From the NCBI GenBank assembly GCA_013420905.1, contig JAAXNY010000004.1:3782001-3846000 (forward strand): DNA of 64,000 nucleotides. Reading direction: 5' to 3'. Below are positions 1 through 10,672 of this stretch, in pieces; the stretch's first letter is position 1, and every line of letters begins with the position of its first letter. This DNA is from Collybia mongolica (lineage: Eukaryota > Basidiomycota > Agaricomycetes > Agaricales > Clitocybaceae). The notes beneath the pieces are model-generated. The model was given only the letters and a program-made list of their open reading frames with translations. It was not told the DNA's origin and did no database searches. Both the position numbers and the translations under genes were made by a program.

Positions 1-1248
1 TACAGTATCAAATTGATAAATCTCCGTGAATAGGGTGGCCAACGTCAGAGCTGGCTCTATCGAGGCGAACCCATAGGTGACAGCGCTGAGTGCAATGAGA
101 GCAGGGAACAACATCAAAGAAAATATATACCCACTAATATAGCGCAGGAAATGCAACAGACGGGTACTTTAGCATGCTGAGTGGCTTGACGACGAAGTCG
201 ACCGCTCTAAGCCGTCGTGATACGGGCTTTTCTAGATCAATAATCCAAAGTCGGTTCAAGTACGTTGCTCTTGTCATCGGGGGAGATACAAATCGGTCTC
301 CTCGGAGTTCAGGTTGTTGTCTGTACTTCAGGCCATCATCGTCTTCAGCATCATGTTTCGCCATATCGATATCACTGGACGGCCGGTCGAAGAGGGTTTC
401 GGGCATCAGGAACAGGCAGATGAGGAACATCACACCTATCAAAAACAATAAACATTGAAGCCCGAATAGTGCTACAACGACGAACCATTCAAGATTGCAC
501 CAACCCAGAAACACCACCTCCATCCCAGATCTCGTGCCACATATCCTCCGACCTCATTACTCAGAGGTTACCCGGTTCTTGATATCTTGACACAAAATTA
601 GACTCACGATGGGAGCAAGGTGTGCGCCGTTCGTCAACATCAACATGAAAATACCCATCGCTTTTCCCCTCTGGTGCATAAAGAAAACATCTACCACTGT
701 CCCGGCACCCAGACCGAGGGCTGCAGACGGCCCGAAACCGTTGATAGCGCGGGCCAGCACCAACGTTCCATATGTTTTTGCATTGGCAGAACCCACGGCT
801 GATGCAAATCCAATTAATACCGAGAGCAAGTAAGCTGGTCTGCGGCCATAGACATTAGCGAATGGCGTGAAGACCAAAGGTCCAAGTGCGCTTGTGCCAA
901 TTGCCACAGTAGTTTGGTATGTTCCCGTCACATGAGGAATATTGAACTCAGCAGAGAGTGGAACCACTGCAGGATTGATTATGGCGACATTCAGTGTTGC
1001 TAGAAACGCCAGAAAGGAAACTTCGGCCAAAATCGTGTATTTCAACCACTAGCGAGATAATCCGATGGTCAGAATAGCGAAGATGGGACGATGACCAGCA
1101 AGATTACGTTGGGGTAGTTGAGCGGATCGAACGGCGAACTGGTTGGTTGAGGTATGAGGGGAAGACCGCTGTGGTCGAGTTTATACGATGCTGGAACAAT
1201 GTCTTTGTCAGCGTCGCTTTCTCCTATTACCTCTGAATGAGATGACAT
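1..1248 (-). CDS. MFS transporter, copy 1 (partial, C-terminal end outside window)
   Basis: Multi-pass plasma-membrane or vacuolar transporter of the major facilitator superfamily (drug:H+ antiporter-like); substrate unknown. The start is set at 1248 (MSSHSE), which aligns with the start of the neighbouring paralogue. Exon 1 ends at the NYPN residues, a GT...AG intron follows, and the next exon starts WLKYTILAEVSFLAFLATLN (TM1). The loop motif GRRPAYLLS (about 835-860) is the MFS motif A region, followed by ARAINGFGPSAALGLG. Further exons give GWRWCFWVGAILN and FLICLFLMPETLFDRP, then a cytosolic central loop. The last visible exon (1 to about 90) encodes SIEPALTLATLFTEIYQF and runs off the left edge, so roughly the last 200 residues are missing. 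Intron positions match copy 2 throughout. One intron has a weaker GTTCGT donor where copy 2 has GTATGC. Family confident; substrate not inferable. Confidence 0.85.
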
Positions 1249-2203
1249 CGGCAGAAAGTCAACATTCTAGGGGACAATTTGCTTCATTATTGTACTCACC
1301 AGTACTCCCACGAGCCAAAAGCATTTCATCGTCATGTCATTGGGTGAATATGGAGTAGAAAGTAATCTTGTGGAAGCATGCCCATCTGACCATTGTGCCT
1401 GTGAAAGAATCAGTGTTATATCTCACACAGAACCGCAAATAACGCCTTCAGAGTCACAAGGTTAATGGTTGTACGGCTGGTTAAACGGCTATTGTCAATG
1501 TTATCCGTAGAGTGGTTCGTTCGGCAGGATTTAGACCGCTGGTATTGGGGAGGTGATGTTTTAGAGGCTCTCCAACCCGACTTGATAAAAAATACACCAT
1601 ACGGAGGTATCCTACGTGAAGTCACGTAAGTGCGAATAAAAGACCTTACTGATATACATACGTAACAGTCCGACTGCAATCCCAGAAATTCTGAGCATGC
1701 TCTTCTGTACGTCTGTCAGTCCTGATCGTTTTGATGTCAAACCACGGATACTTGAGAAATAGAACATACGTAACATATACGAGCGGCATACCGAAAATTT
1801 TACCCTACAATTTATGAACAGAGCTTACAGACGATATCTCCGGATATATTGAGTAGAATTCATGAGATTGAGACCATGTGTTTCCAACATTTTTGTTGGA
1901 GCCCCACATTAAGGATGTCATGGAATTCCTGGGGGTTTCTGCCCGCCGAGGTTGAAAAGGTGGTGCGGTCGGACTGGCACCCTCCAGTTAGAGAAGTCGG
2001 GGTTTGAATGGGGAGGAGTACACCCTTAGATCCTTATCGTAGTACCGGGATTTGGGTTTAGTTGACCCACTGTTGCTACCAAATTCTGATGTCCCCAAAT
2101 GCCTAGACTATAAAATCCGGCTTCCTTATGAAGGGCTTGAATCCTATAGTATTGTCGAAGAAAGGTGAGCACTTTGTATTACTGTGATTGTAAAGACAGC
2201 ATT
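1249..2203. other. Intergenic spacer between the MFS paralogues
   Basis: About 950 bases with no open frame that resembles a gene. It holds the 5' flank of copy 1 and the 3' flank of copy 2. No repeat or RNA gene was recognised. Confidence 0.6.
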
Positions 2204-4542
2204 TCATATATCCTTCGGCTCCCCCAACCTTTTCCTCCATTGTTCCCCTCGGTACATTAACACCACAATTGGTATGAATGTGATAATACTATAATGATAA
2301 GGGCTAGTTTCGGGATATACATTGCAACAGACGCACCATAGTCCCGCAAACACCGTAAATGACCATTGAAATCCGATCTTGGAGTAGAATGTCGTCTTTG
2401 TCGGTGGGACACTGAGGGTTGTCACACACCTGTCTACCAAACGGAATTCTGACACCGAAATAACGTTAACCAGAAAGATATTGAAGGGGAAAAAGGCCAG
2501 GAGACTGTGAACGGCACGTACGAATAAAAGCCCAGCGTGAGCCCGAAGACCTGGCGAAAGAAGCTAGACAGATATGAACTTTTGAGGTCACGACTCTGTT
2601 GTAGGATGTACTTATAACACATGCCAACATCGTTGCTCCGTGTCCGATAGCAATCGCTACAGCTGTATGTATAGCACACCGACGTAACAATCTGGGCTAC
2701 ACAGGCTAAGAAATCTTGAACAGTTCTGTTAAAACCCTTACCCCCAAATACTCCAATCGCTATATGTGACATTATTGGAGATTTTCACAGAGACGCGTGA
2801 TGCAAGCTTACCCATCCCTATACAAGGTGCGATGTAAGTTGTCTCGAAATGAATCGTCAAACCATCTTCGAAGGACGATCAGCGATTACTCCCAGAGACG
2901 AGGGTCAGGTGTATATAACTTACAGCTAGAAAGTGTGCAGTTAACGATTCGTAGTCATTGTCAAAAGCCGAGTTATATAGAAACGCACATGAGTAATCCC
3001 ACAGGTACCGCAACGGCGCCGATCCAGATGACTTGGAGTCGAACTTCAGCTGGGGCCTGTGTTCCTTTCTGAATAGCCTTCTTGCGCGCGCGCTGCATCA
3101 TGGCATCGGTCACTGGTCCGGAACACAGCTCACCCAGTGACCTGGAGATTTCTGGTTACAATGTTTTTTACAACTTCCATGTTGAAAACTCACGTGCCAA
3201 GCAAAAGGGTAACGCCGTTAGCTAAGCTGAGAAGAATTATCGAAACGCTTCCACACGCTAATTTCTTAACACTCACCCATTTTGAACGGTGCTGAAGTGG
3301 TAGATCTCAGTAAAGAGGGTAGCAAGTGTTAATGCTGGCTCAATTGAAGCGTAGCCATAGGCGACTGCACTGGGAGACAGGGTAAGTCAAGTAAATCATA
3401 GAAAAAGAAACCAAACTAACAAATACAATGCTGGGAGTGTGACAGACGGGTATTTCAGCATGCTAAGTGGCTTGATGGCGAAGTCAGTGACTTTGAGTCG
3501 ACGGGATGAAGGTTTTTGTAGATCAACAATCCACAGTCTGTTTAGATATGTTGCCATCGACAATGGAGGAGACACGTAAGGCTCTCCCCGAACGTGCTCT
3601 TGTCCGGATTTCAGGCTGTTATCAGAGTTGGCTTCACCACGTATCAATTCTTCATCTAGGTGATCATGAGGTCTGTCAAAGATAGTTTCCGGCATCAAGA
3701 AGAGGCAGATGAAGAACAGGATACCTATGACTTGGCGGTTGGTGGAGAGTGACATGGGAGGTCCAGAAAAGCATACCATTGAGTATAGCGCCAACCCAAA
3801 AGCACCACCTCCAACCTAATTCACGAGCGACAAACCCCCCGACCTTCATAACGAACATTGTTAGCATCAGGCCATATAGATAGAATATTAGGACTTACAA
3901 TTGGAGACAGCTTACCGCCAGCCGTGGACATCAGAGTAAAAAAACCCATAGCCCTGCCCCGCTGGTGCATGTAAAATACATCCACAACAGTCCCTACGCC
4001 TAAGCCAAGAGCCGCGCCTGGACCAAATCCGTTGATTGCACGCACAACAATCATTGTGCTGTATGTCTTTGATAGCGCAGATCCTATCGCAGATACAAAC
4101 CCTATCAATATTGACAAGAGGTATGCTGGCCTTCTGCCGTAGACGTTCGCAAACGGTGTAAATACTAGAGGTCCGAGAGCAGTAGTTCCGATTGCGATGC
4201 TCGTTTGGTATGTGCCAATGACAGGTGGGATGCCAAATTCCGCAGCTAGAGGTACAACTGCCGGGTTGATAATAGCGACATTGAATGTTGCCAGAAAAGC
4301 CGAAAAAGAGACTTGTAGTAGAAGTGCATACTTCAGCCACTATAAGAGAGACGCATCAATCAAGGATATCAGAAATATTAGCATAGGCTATGAGACATTA
4401 CGTTTGGGTAATTGAGTGGGTCAAATGGTGAAGTAGTAGGCTGCGGAAGGAGTGGGAGGCCGACGTGGTCAAGCTTGAGTCCCCTGGGCGATATATCTTC
4501 ATGCAATTCAGTTGCATCCTTCATGTCTGAGAGAGACGACAT
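2204..4542 (-). CDS. MFS transporter, copy 2 (complete, multi-exon)
   Basis: Full-length paralogue of the gene at 1-1248 in head-to-tail orientation; about 520 residues. The start MSSLSD at 4542 aligns with MSSHSE of copy 1. Exon 1 (4402-4542) ends in GLPLLPQPTTSPFDPLNYPN. Exon 2 (about 3899-4339) carries TM1-TM4 with motif GRRPAYLLSILIGF. Later exons give VARELGWRWCFWVGAIL, FFICLFLMPETIFDRP and the central cytosolic loop. The C-terminal half is split into short exons: SIEPALTLATLFTEIYHF, YIAPCIGM, DCYRTRSNDVG, FFRQVFGLTLGFYS, IGFQWSFTVFAG. After a 48-nt intron comes IPIVVLMYRGEQWRKRLGEP, the usual C-terminal end of this fungal MFS group. Nearly all joins use GT...AG and keep frame, so I read it as functional. 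The join near 2860-2980 is the one I could not resolve cleanly. Confidence 0.85.
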
Positions 4543-5314
4543 GGTTGGTAAGACAAAGGTTCTTTTGGCGCGCGCTGAATTCGACGCTGCTGTGATATCC
4601 ACAAGTTCCATTAAATCCCACGTTGGGGTGAATTGGGGTAATGTTGGTGGCAGATATAGAATCGAAGCTGAAGCCCCACCTGACCGTAACGGATAGGCCC
4701 CTTCTCCATAGGCACCTTCACGCAAGTCCAAATCATGTCAAATATATCAGTGCTTTCACTCTCAGGCAATGGGATGGGATGTAATGGATTTGCATTGTAC
4801 AATGTTGTACAAAAAATGGCCAAGTGCGCTATGGAGGTTTTTGCCCGCTTCAGAAGAATTGTTAACCTTGAGTTTGAAGTTGTTCGAGAGGTTTACTCAC
4901 TGACTTTGTGATTTCATACACAAACAAGACAGATTGGGAGAACTAGTACTAGTACATTGTCTATTACTGTGTGGCCCGAATTGTAGTAGAACGGTACACG
5001 GAGAGCGACTGATCGGATCAGGGACTGTTCATAGTTCTCACGTCTCGCTCACATGACCACGCGTTCTTTGGCCTTGTTTGTTCTGGCTAAAATGTGTTCG
5101 GATAAGTGACTGCAAGTTTTGCAGTGTATTGTTCCCTTAAAGCTTGCAATTGGCCGCGACCCCCAGATCTCACAATGCCACATATATGGCCATGGTACAT
5201 TTTATGGCCAAGGATAGCGATGGTATATAAGGTCCCCATCGATACCTCAAGCTTCATCCGTGTCTTCAATTTCTTCGATTTGCGGATCGGATTTAGAACA
5301 TACCCACTATCAAA
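4543..5314. other. Divergent intergenic region with TATA box
   Basis: It lies between the minus-strand MFS start and the plus-strand gene at 5315. A TATATAA sequence at 5224-5230 sits about 85 bases before the ATG at 5315 and is a plausible core promoter for that gene. Nothing else was recognised. Confidence 0.5.
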
Positions 5315-6155
5315 ATGGACATCCAGGCACGTACTGTATTCATGACTTGGTTTGTTCAAGGAAGCTGATAATCGCATTAGACCTCAGCCCCAGTCCGGAC
5401 AGACATGGAGAAGAAGAAAGACACACTGGACTTTGACCTACCTTATTGCGATACCTCAATCACGGAGTCTGGAGATATAAAAGAGCATACCTTGACTGGC
5501 TTCGGTAATGTATCACTCACGAACGTTTTCTTTGTCCCCGGCCTTCCGTCAGGTCTATCACCCGCCCGATCGTCTCTTCACACCCCGAACGAACCCGATT
5601 GAGACCCAAAGCCTCTCCTTTCCGGGAAAATGTACGTTATCCCGTTACGTCCACTATGTGCATCTTCTAATAGAAAATGATCAGCGTCCCCTACCATCAG
5701 TGAATCAAAAAGTCCTGCCGCCGTCGCCGTCGAAGACTAGGATATCGCCAGAAGAGGACTTTGAACTCTTGGTCGAGAACATGAGGGTCGATCAGTCAAA
5801 ATCCTTGATTTGAAGTGCGCTGTCCAGCCCACCCGAGCCCCCCCTGTCTTCAACACCCCCTCGCGATATCAGAGACCCAACCCAAACCTATGGTGGAGTC
5901 GGGAATGACGAGGGAATTCGTCACCCGGTTGCCCCAAGGCGTCTGGATATGAGGGCACCGAGTGCGCCCCTCCCGCCGCCTGTCATGCTCGCTCCAAAAC
6001 CCAAAGAAAGACCCCTCCGAGGGTATGGAAAACTACCAAGTCGACCTCCTCTGCCGCGATGGGATCTCCTTGATCCCGTTGTATACAACAAGGCATTAGA
6101 GGATCCGGGATCGTTGCTCAGAAATATGTCACAGAAACTCATGCATCGCACCTGA
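5315..6155 (+). CDS. Hypothetical protein, proline-rich, five short exons (predicted)
   Basis: Not recognised. My model has exons 5315-5330, 5388-5504, 5612-5631, 5685-5786 and 5838-6155 (190 residues). The ATG has an AAA-rich context and lies downstream of a TATATAA box. The first introns have good donors (GTACTG, GTAATG, GTACGT) and acceptors (CTCAG, AAAG, ATCAG), and frame is kept. The last intron (5787-5837, 51 nt) is proposed mainly because the same reading frame is open on both sides of a TGA at 5811-5813 that it removes; its donor GTCGAT and acceptor CCGAG are poor. Visible segments: an acidic stretch KTRISPEEDFELLVENM, a proline-rich middle, and a conserved-looking C-terminus RWDLLDPVVYNKALEDPGS. 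No signal peptide or membrane segment. If the last intron is not used, the protein stops at 5813. Confidence 0.45.
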
Positions 6156-6675
6156 TTGAAGCCGTATATTGTGTTTGAAGTTTAATGGAATTCACGTTGC
6201 ATGGGTCGACCCTCCGATGGATCAGACGGTTGTTGTGCTGTTAAGGTGGTTGTCATGCGAGCTACGGTGACAACATGCCGGACAGATTTTGTATTTGGAT
6301 ATCGTACTTATCGTAGTTATTTTCTTTCCTCTTCGCCTACGTCAATGTTATCCATTCCCTCTTAACCCGTCATCGGACGAGCTCTAGTCATGACTCGTTG
6401 TCGTGGACATCAAAAATGAAGCATCGCAAAACGTTCCGCGCCATTGTGACCCTGCGTGACCAACAACGTGCGGGTGAATTGACCATTCTTGTCGTTTCAA
6501 AGGAACAACACAGAACACATGTTATAGATTGAAGCTTTGATAATCTTTTCCTCCTGTCATCCTTGCTTTCATCTCTCATCCTTGCGTTTGTTCTGCTGAC
6601 TGCTTTCCACGTTTTTCACGGTGGTCGTCCGTGAAATATTGTCGCCTGAGCTTGGCTGTTGGGCGTGGCGGCTCC

Positions 6676-6742
6676 GTATGTTTCTTTGTCGTTTTTATTA
6701 TAGAAACAGGGTGGATCTAACCTTTAAATATCCTGCTTTTAG
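6676..6742 (+). other. Probable 5' UTR intron of the 6779 gene
   Basis: A GTATGT donor at 6676 and a CTTTTAG acceptor ending at 6742 flank a pyrimidine-rich stretch 37 bases before the ATG at 6779. The region 6156-6675 otherwise shows nothing recognisable and is taken as the 3' flank of the upstream gene plus promoter. Confidence 0.45.
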
Positions 6743-6778
6743 GTACAGTCAGGTTCTACGACATTTGCCGCCCTTTTA

Positions 6779-8629
6779 ATGGACTTGCAGAACAACTCGT
6801 TTGACGCGGTAAAAGAAGACCAGGAGATCACTTCAGGCAATTGGTGGTATCCCCCGCTTCAGTCTATTTCATGGTCGTACGACAATCCGGTTGGCGCAAG
6901 ATTCTGTCATCCAAAGCCTCCTCACTATCACGAGTCGTTATACCACGTTTTACTTGCTGGACAATTGCGTGGCCCACTAGCACCTGGATCGTCTCTCTCT
7001 GCCGAAGCGAATCTCTTACTTAATACGGATCTTCCTGGAGTGCAGGGGGCGAACGATGTCCTTTCCCCCTACGAAGCTGACGTGGGTTTTCATTATTGTT
7101 CAGAAATTCTTGACGTGGTGGGCATCAAAGCAGAGGGTAGATGTGACTTATCCATTGAAGTGAGTGAGAATGAAGTGGCTCATGGTAAACAATGCTGGGA
7201 TGAGCTCGTGGAGAAACTGTTCAGTGAGCTCATGGATTTGCGTGAAGAGCTCGAAGGATATGCAGAGGGTGGTGGCAGCTCAGATGGTTTTAGTCGCTTC
7301 TCCAACACTGGTGGCCTTCATCGAAGTACGTCAGCGCACTCCAGCCTCGAATTCACCGACTCAGATCTATCTGTGAATTCGAGTTCAGTACCATCGACCC
7401 CAAAAGCCAAGAACACAGAGGTGGATATTGAGGTTGCGAACGCTTCCCCAAACAGCAGTATATATTACTCTGCGGCATCGTCTCCAACTCGACCTCTCAA
7501 CGCGTCAGCGTCCTCCTTCGTGCCTTCATTCGGCAAGTCGCCAACAGAACCCATTCATTTCCCCTCTCTCGCATGTTCCAACACTCCTTCCCCTCCGGCA
7601 GCCTTCGTGAACTTCACCTTCCCATCCCTCGACGGTCCCCCCCTCCCTAGTGTGAAAATCAAGAAAGACGAGCAAGGCTTCTACAGTGAGGTTGAGGCTC
7701 CATCACTCGCCCCACCGCCTAGGCCTTCATCAGCACTGCTCCCCCCTTTCCTACAGGAACGCCGAAAAGTACCAGTTTCAAAGACACGCGCCATGGTGGA
7801 ACGCTTACGATCCTCCAATCAAACACAAGATGTATTTGGATCAGACATCAATCCATCCGCTTGTACCCAGAGCGCGAGCCATAACCCAACTCCCAGCCCC
7901 CCGATGTACAACCTTGGTTTTCTGAAGGAGCATCTGACTGCATCTGACGACGGCCGGGGTCGTATTTCGGGTGTCTCCAGCCCCGCGACCACCGTTGATG
8001 AGGATGAAGACGGGTGGATAAATATCATAGAGGAACAGTCAACGCAAGAGTCGAGGGCCAGGAGATCAAGGGACCTCTTCCTTGCACTCACTCGCCATCG
8101 GAGTGACTCTATGCCCCCAGGAAAACCACTAATAACCGAGGAAAGTAGCGGTGATACTGCGGAAGTATATATTCCTGCCACTTGCTCTTCTTCGCCTTCG
8201 CCTTCGCCACTCTCTCGTTCCAACGATGGATGGATAGAAGGGCCTACCCCCGCGCCAAAGCCCACGGGCCGCTTCCGAGCAGGTCGCAAACGCCGTTCTT
8301 CGAACATACCAGCACCATTGCCGACTATTCCCCATTCTGTGTTACCCACGACCACAAGATCCCCTGGGGCCACCCACCACACCTACTCCCCGGCATCCTA
8401 TTTCTATGCCGCTTACCCGTCCATGATGTCACCAATGTCATATGCGTCTTACATGCAGATGCAGTTTCAAATGCACCAGATGCAAATGCGGGGGCATGAA
8501 GCACGCAATTCTTCGGGGGAATGGTTCCCATACCCCAATCCAATTCAGTCAGGAATACCTTTCCAGAAACCATATATGAACCCGAATTCCAGTCCTTTCT
8601 CCGGGATGGGGATTGGCCCGCGGTGGTAA
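6779..8629 (+). CDS. Hypothetical low-complexity protein, single exon, 616 aa
   Basis: An uninterrupted frame of 616 codons, the longest intronless gene here; not recognised. The first 160 residues look folded: WWYPPLQSISWSYDNPVG, HPKPPHYHESLYHVLLAG, then an amphipathic acidic helix KLFSELMDLREELEGY (about 145-160). Residues about 165-530 are serine/proline-rich and probably disordered, with small basic patches (KIKKDE, RAGRKRRSS) that could act as nuclear localisation signals. The C-terminus is rich in Met, Gln, Tyr and Asn (YASYMQMQFQMHQMQMRG, then NPNSSPFSGMGIGPRW), a prion-like composition seen in RNA-binding or regulatory fungal proteins. The minus strand here has a 187-codon open frame that is only a composition shadow. 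A role in RNA or transcriptional regulation is a guess. Confidence 0.8.
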   Translation: MDLQNNSFDAVKEDQEITSGNWWYPPLQSISWSYDNPVGARFCHPKPPHYHESLYHVLLAGQLRGPLAPGSSLSAEANLLLNTDLPGVQGANDVLSPYEADVGFHYCSEILDVVGIKAEGRCDLSIEVSENEVAHGKQCWDELVEKLFSELMDLREELEGYAEGGGSSDGFSRFSNTGGLHRSTSAHSSLEFTDSDLSVNSSSVPSTPKAKNTEVDIEVANASPNSSIYYSAASSPTRPLNASASSFVPSFGKSPTEPIHFPSLACSNTPSPPAAFVNFTFPSLDGPPLPSVKIKKDEQGFYSEVEAPSLAPPPRPSSALLPPFLQERRKVPVSKTRAMVERLRSSNQTQDVFGSDINPSACTQSASHNPTPSPPMYNLGFLKEHLTASDDGRGRISGVSSPATTVDEDEDGWINIIEEQSTQESRARRSRDLFLALTRHRSDSMPPGKPLITEESSGDTAEVYIPATCSSSPSPSPLSRSNDGWIEGPTPAPKPTGRFRAGRKRRSSNIPAPLPTIPHSVLPTTTRSPGATHHTYSPASYFYAAYPSMMSPMSYASYMQMQFQMHQMQMRGHEARNSSGEWFPYPNPIQSGIPFQKPYMNPNSSPFSGMGIGPRW

Positions 8630-9127
8630 TACCGCAAAACCGGCTTGTATTCAGCTGTCATGTATGATCGCATTGTTCGACTCTTGTTCTATTATGTATG
8701 TATTTCTTATTTCCCAGCTCCATGGTTGCGGCTATTTCAAGGCTGCTCTCAGGACCTTTTTGCATTAAACATGTCAACCCCCGACAAAACATATCTATAT
8801 TTGTGGATTGTAGCATCACTCTGTTGTGCTTTTTGGTTGCCGTACTATGGTGGGGTTCATGTAGTAACCCATTACTCCTGTCGCTATCACCATGCTTTAC
8901 ATATACATGTATCGTTTCATCTAGCTTGGGTGGATGATCTGGTCGATTTTCGGGTCTTTGTTTTTTTTGTTTGTTTTTCTTCTGAATTAATGAGTTGATG
9001 TTCATACGAACCAACATCCTCCGCTGATTAGGTATAAATATTTGACGTTATTGTACCGCGCACCAAACTGGAATAATTTCGACCTGCAAACATTCCAAGG
9101 ACTGTACTCCATAAAGTAACCCAACCT
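8630..9127. other. Intergenic, convergent 3' ends
   Basis: About 500 bases between the plus-strand 616-aa gene and a minus-strand hypothetical gene. T-rich near 8940-9000. No gene, repeat or RNA recognised. Confidence 0.5.
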
Positions 9128-10061
9128 TCAACTGCTCGAAGTATTTCCAATCGAGTTGAGTCGATAATAGTGTGGGCCTGAATTGCTTCCACTATGTACA
9201 GGAAATATTCGTCGGTCTTTTGCCTTGATTTTCTGAGACGAAGTTGTCAAAAGTTCAGTGGTGGGCGTCCAAAAAGTTCTTACCGACGCAGCCCCTGGTG
9301 TAGATGTGTTGACTGCCGCGTGTTGATTTTCACTTTCTTCCCCATGGTCTGACCCGGGGTCAGATGCATGATTTTCTACATATCTGACAATCGTTTTACT
9401 CCAACCCTGAAAGGTGATGAAGAGACCAGTTGAGAAATTCACGGAATTAGGCTTACAGTAGTTTCACCATCTAGCTGTTTTATTGCCACGTAAGTGCCCA
9501 TGACCATCTTGCGGTGCTCATCCGATCCCAACCGCAATCCATGTATCTTTCCACGGGACTCTATTGCTGCTAACGTCCTGGCCTGTCTGCCAAGCCGCCA
9601 GATTAATGCAACAGATTTGAAAATGTAACAAAAAGAGCCCACCCCCCATGTCTCTGTGAGTACATTATTTGTTGCTGCTTCAACGACTGCGTTACCGAGT
9701 TATCTTGCCAGTAATCGAGCAAAATCCGTGCAGCTTCAACTTTAAAAAATATGGAAGACATTCTGCGCCGGGATTTTTGGATCAGATCGGCTGTGGACTT
9801 CATGAGACTCAAGACAATGCGACGCGGCGTGTGCTGTGTGTCCAGGAAACTTAACAACCTCTCGAACAAGACCAGTTGTTCTGCCGATAAACCCTTCGGC
9901 CGCGTGGTGGCGATATCGCGTGTTGAAGGCTCCATCGAGCGCCGAGGTTGGAAGGAAATATGAGGTTTGGAAGTAAGTTGGGTTGGTGAAGGCCCCGCGA
10001 CCTGGTGGGAAGAGTCCTTTATATTTGTTGCCGGGGTTTCCAAGATGATCGGACAGAGCAC
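9128..10061 (-). CDS. Hypothetical protein, three exons (predicted)
   Basis: Not recognised. The first exon starts at 10061 (MLCPIILETPATN) and runs through PKGLSAEQLVLFERLLSF and TPRRIVLSLMKSTADLIQ to LLDYWQDNS near 9700. A second exon gives RTLAAIESRGKIHGLRLG, DEHRKMVMGTYVAIKQLDG (about 9465-9580). A well-formed intron (GTAAGC...TTTCAG, about 9420-9470) joins it in frame to the last exon, which starts GWSKTIVRYVENHASDPG and ends at 9128. The exon 1/exon 2 join is uncertain because several donors are possible and the two frames differ. The predicted protein is helical and soluble, with no signal peptide or membrane segment. Confidence 0.4.
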
Positions 10062-10672
10062 ACCGGCTTCAAAGGGACCATCTTTGTTCCATAGATGGTT
10101 CGGATGGTGATGTACTTGTCATATGAACTCATACGTACACATTTTTCAGGGTCTCGTGAGACAGGATAGTGACAGGATTCAACTTCTTATTCTTATCATA
10201 GCCGTGGAGTGCAATCGATGACAGTTATTGCCTGGTTCGGAAAATAACTGTCAGTTCATTGTATTGTTGCAAGAAGCCATGTGTTTGGGACTGCTGGTAC
10301 TGATATTCACTTCAAGTCCTAGGAGCTAAGAAAGACACATAGAACGGAAGTGGGCAAATGTCCAAAGGTTACCCAAACGTGAAATTTCTCTAGCCATTTG
10401 TAGCTTGTCATTCTTACAACTTGTAAATTCTAGGTGTCCAAGTTGCCGATTTACTGGTGGCAGGAGGCGAGCATTTAGTAATGTATAAGTTTGTGTGTAG
10501 CTGTGGGTCCTAGGAGGTAACTAGTCGGCTATCATGATCAATCAGTGATCGCCGGCCCATGAGGACGATTTTCCCACGTACTCAGTGAAAAACAATATCC
10601 GTATCTTGTCAACCATTCTTCTCATGGTTAAAACACGTCCCTCTTAACAAAAGCAACCGACTCGAATCGACC
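10062..10672. other. Divergent intergenic region
   Basis: About 610 bases between two divergently transcribed genes, presumably holding both promoters. No TATA box, repeat or RNA gene that I can defend. Confidence 0.5.

Noticed and set aside
2434..2980. Apparent decay of the C-terminal half of MFS copy 2
   Set aside because: Short exons with GT...AG introns recover the family C-terminus (DCYRTRSNDVG, FFRQVFGLTLGFYS, EQWRKRLGEP) in frame.
7819..8382. 187-codon minus-strand open frame
   Set aside because: Lies wholly inside the 616-aa plus-strand gene, is low-complexity, and has no motif or start context; a composition shadow.
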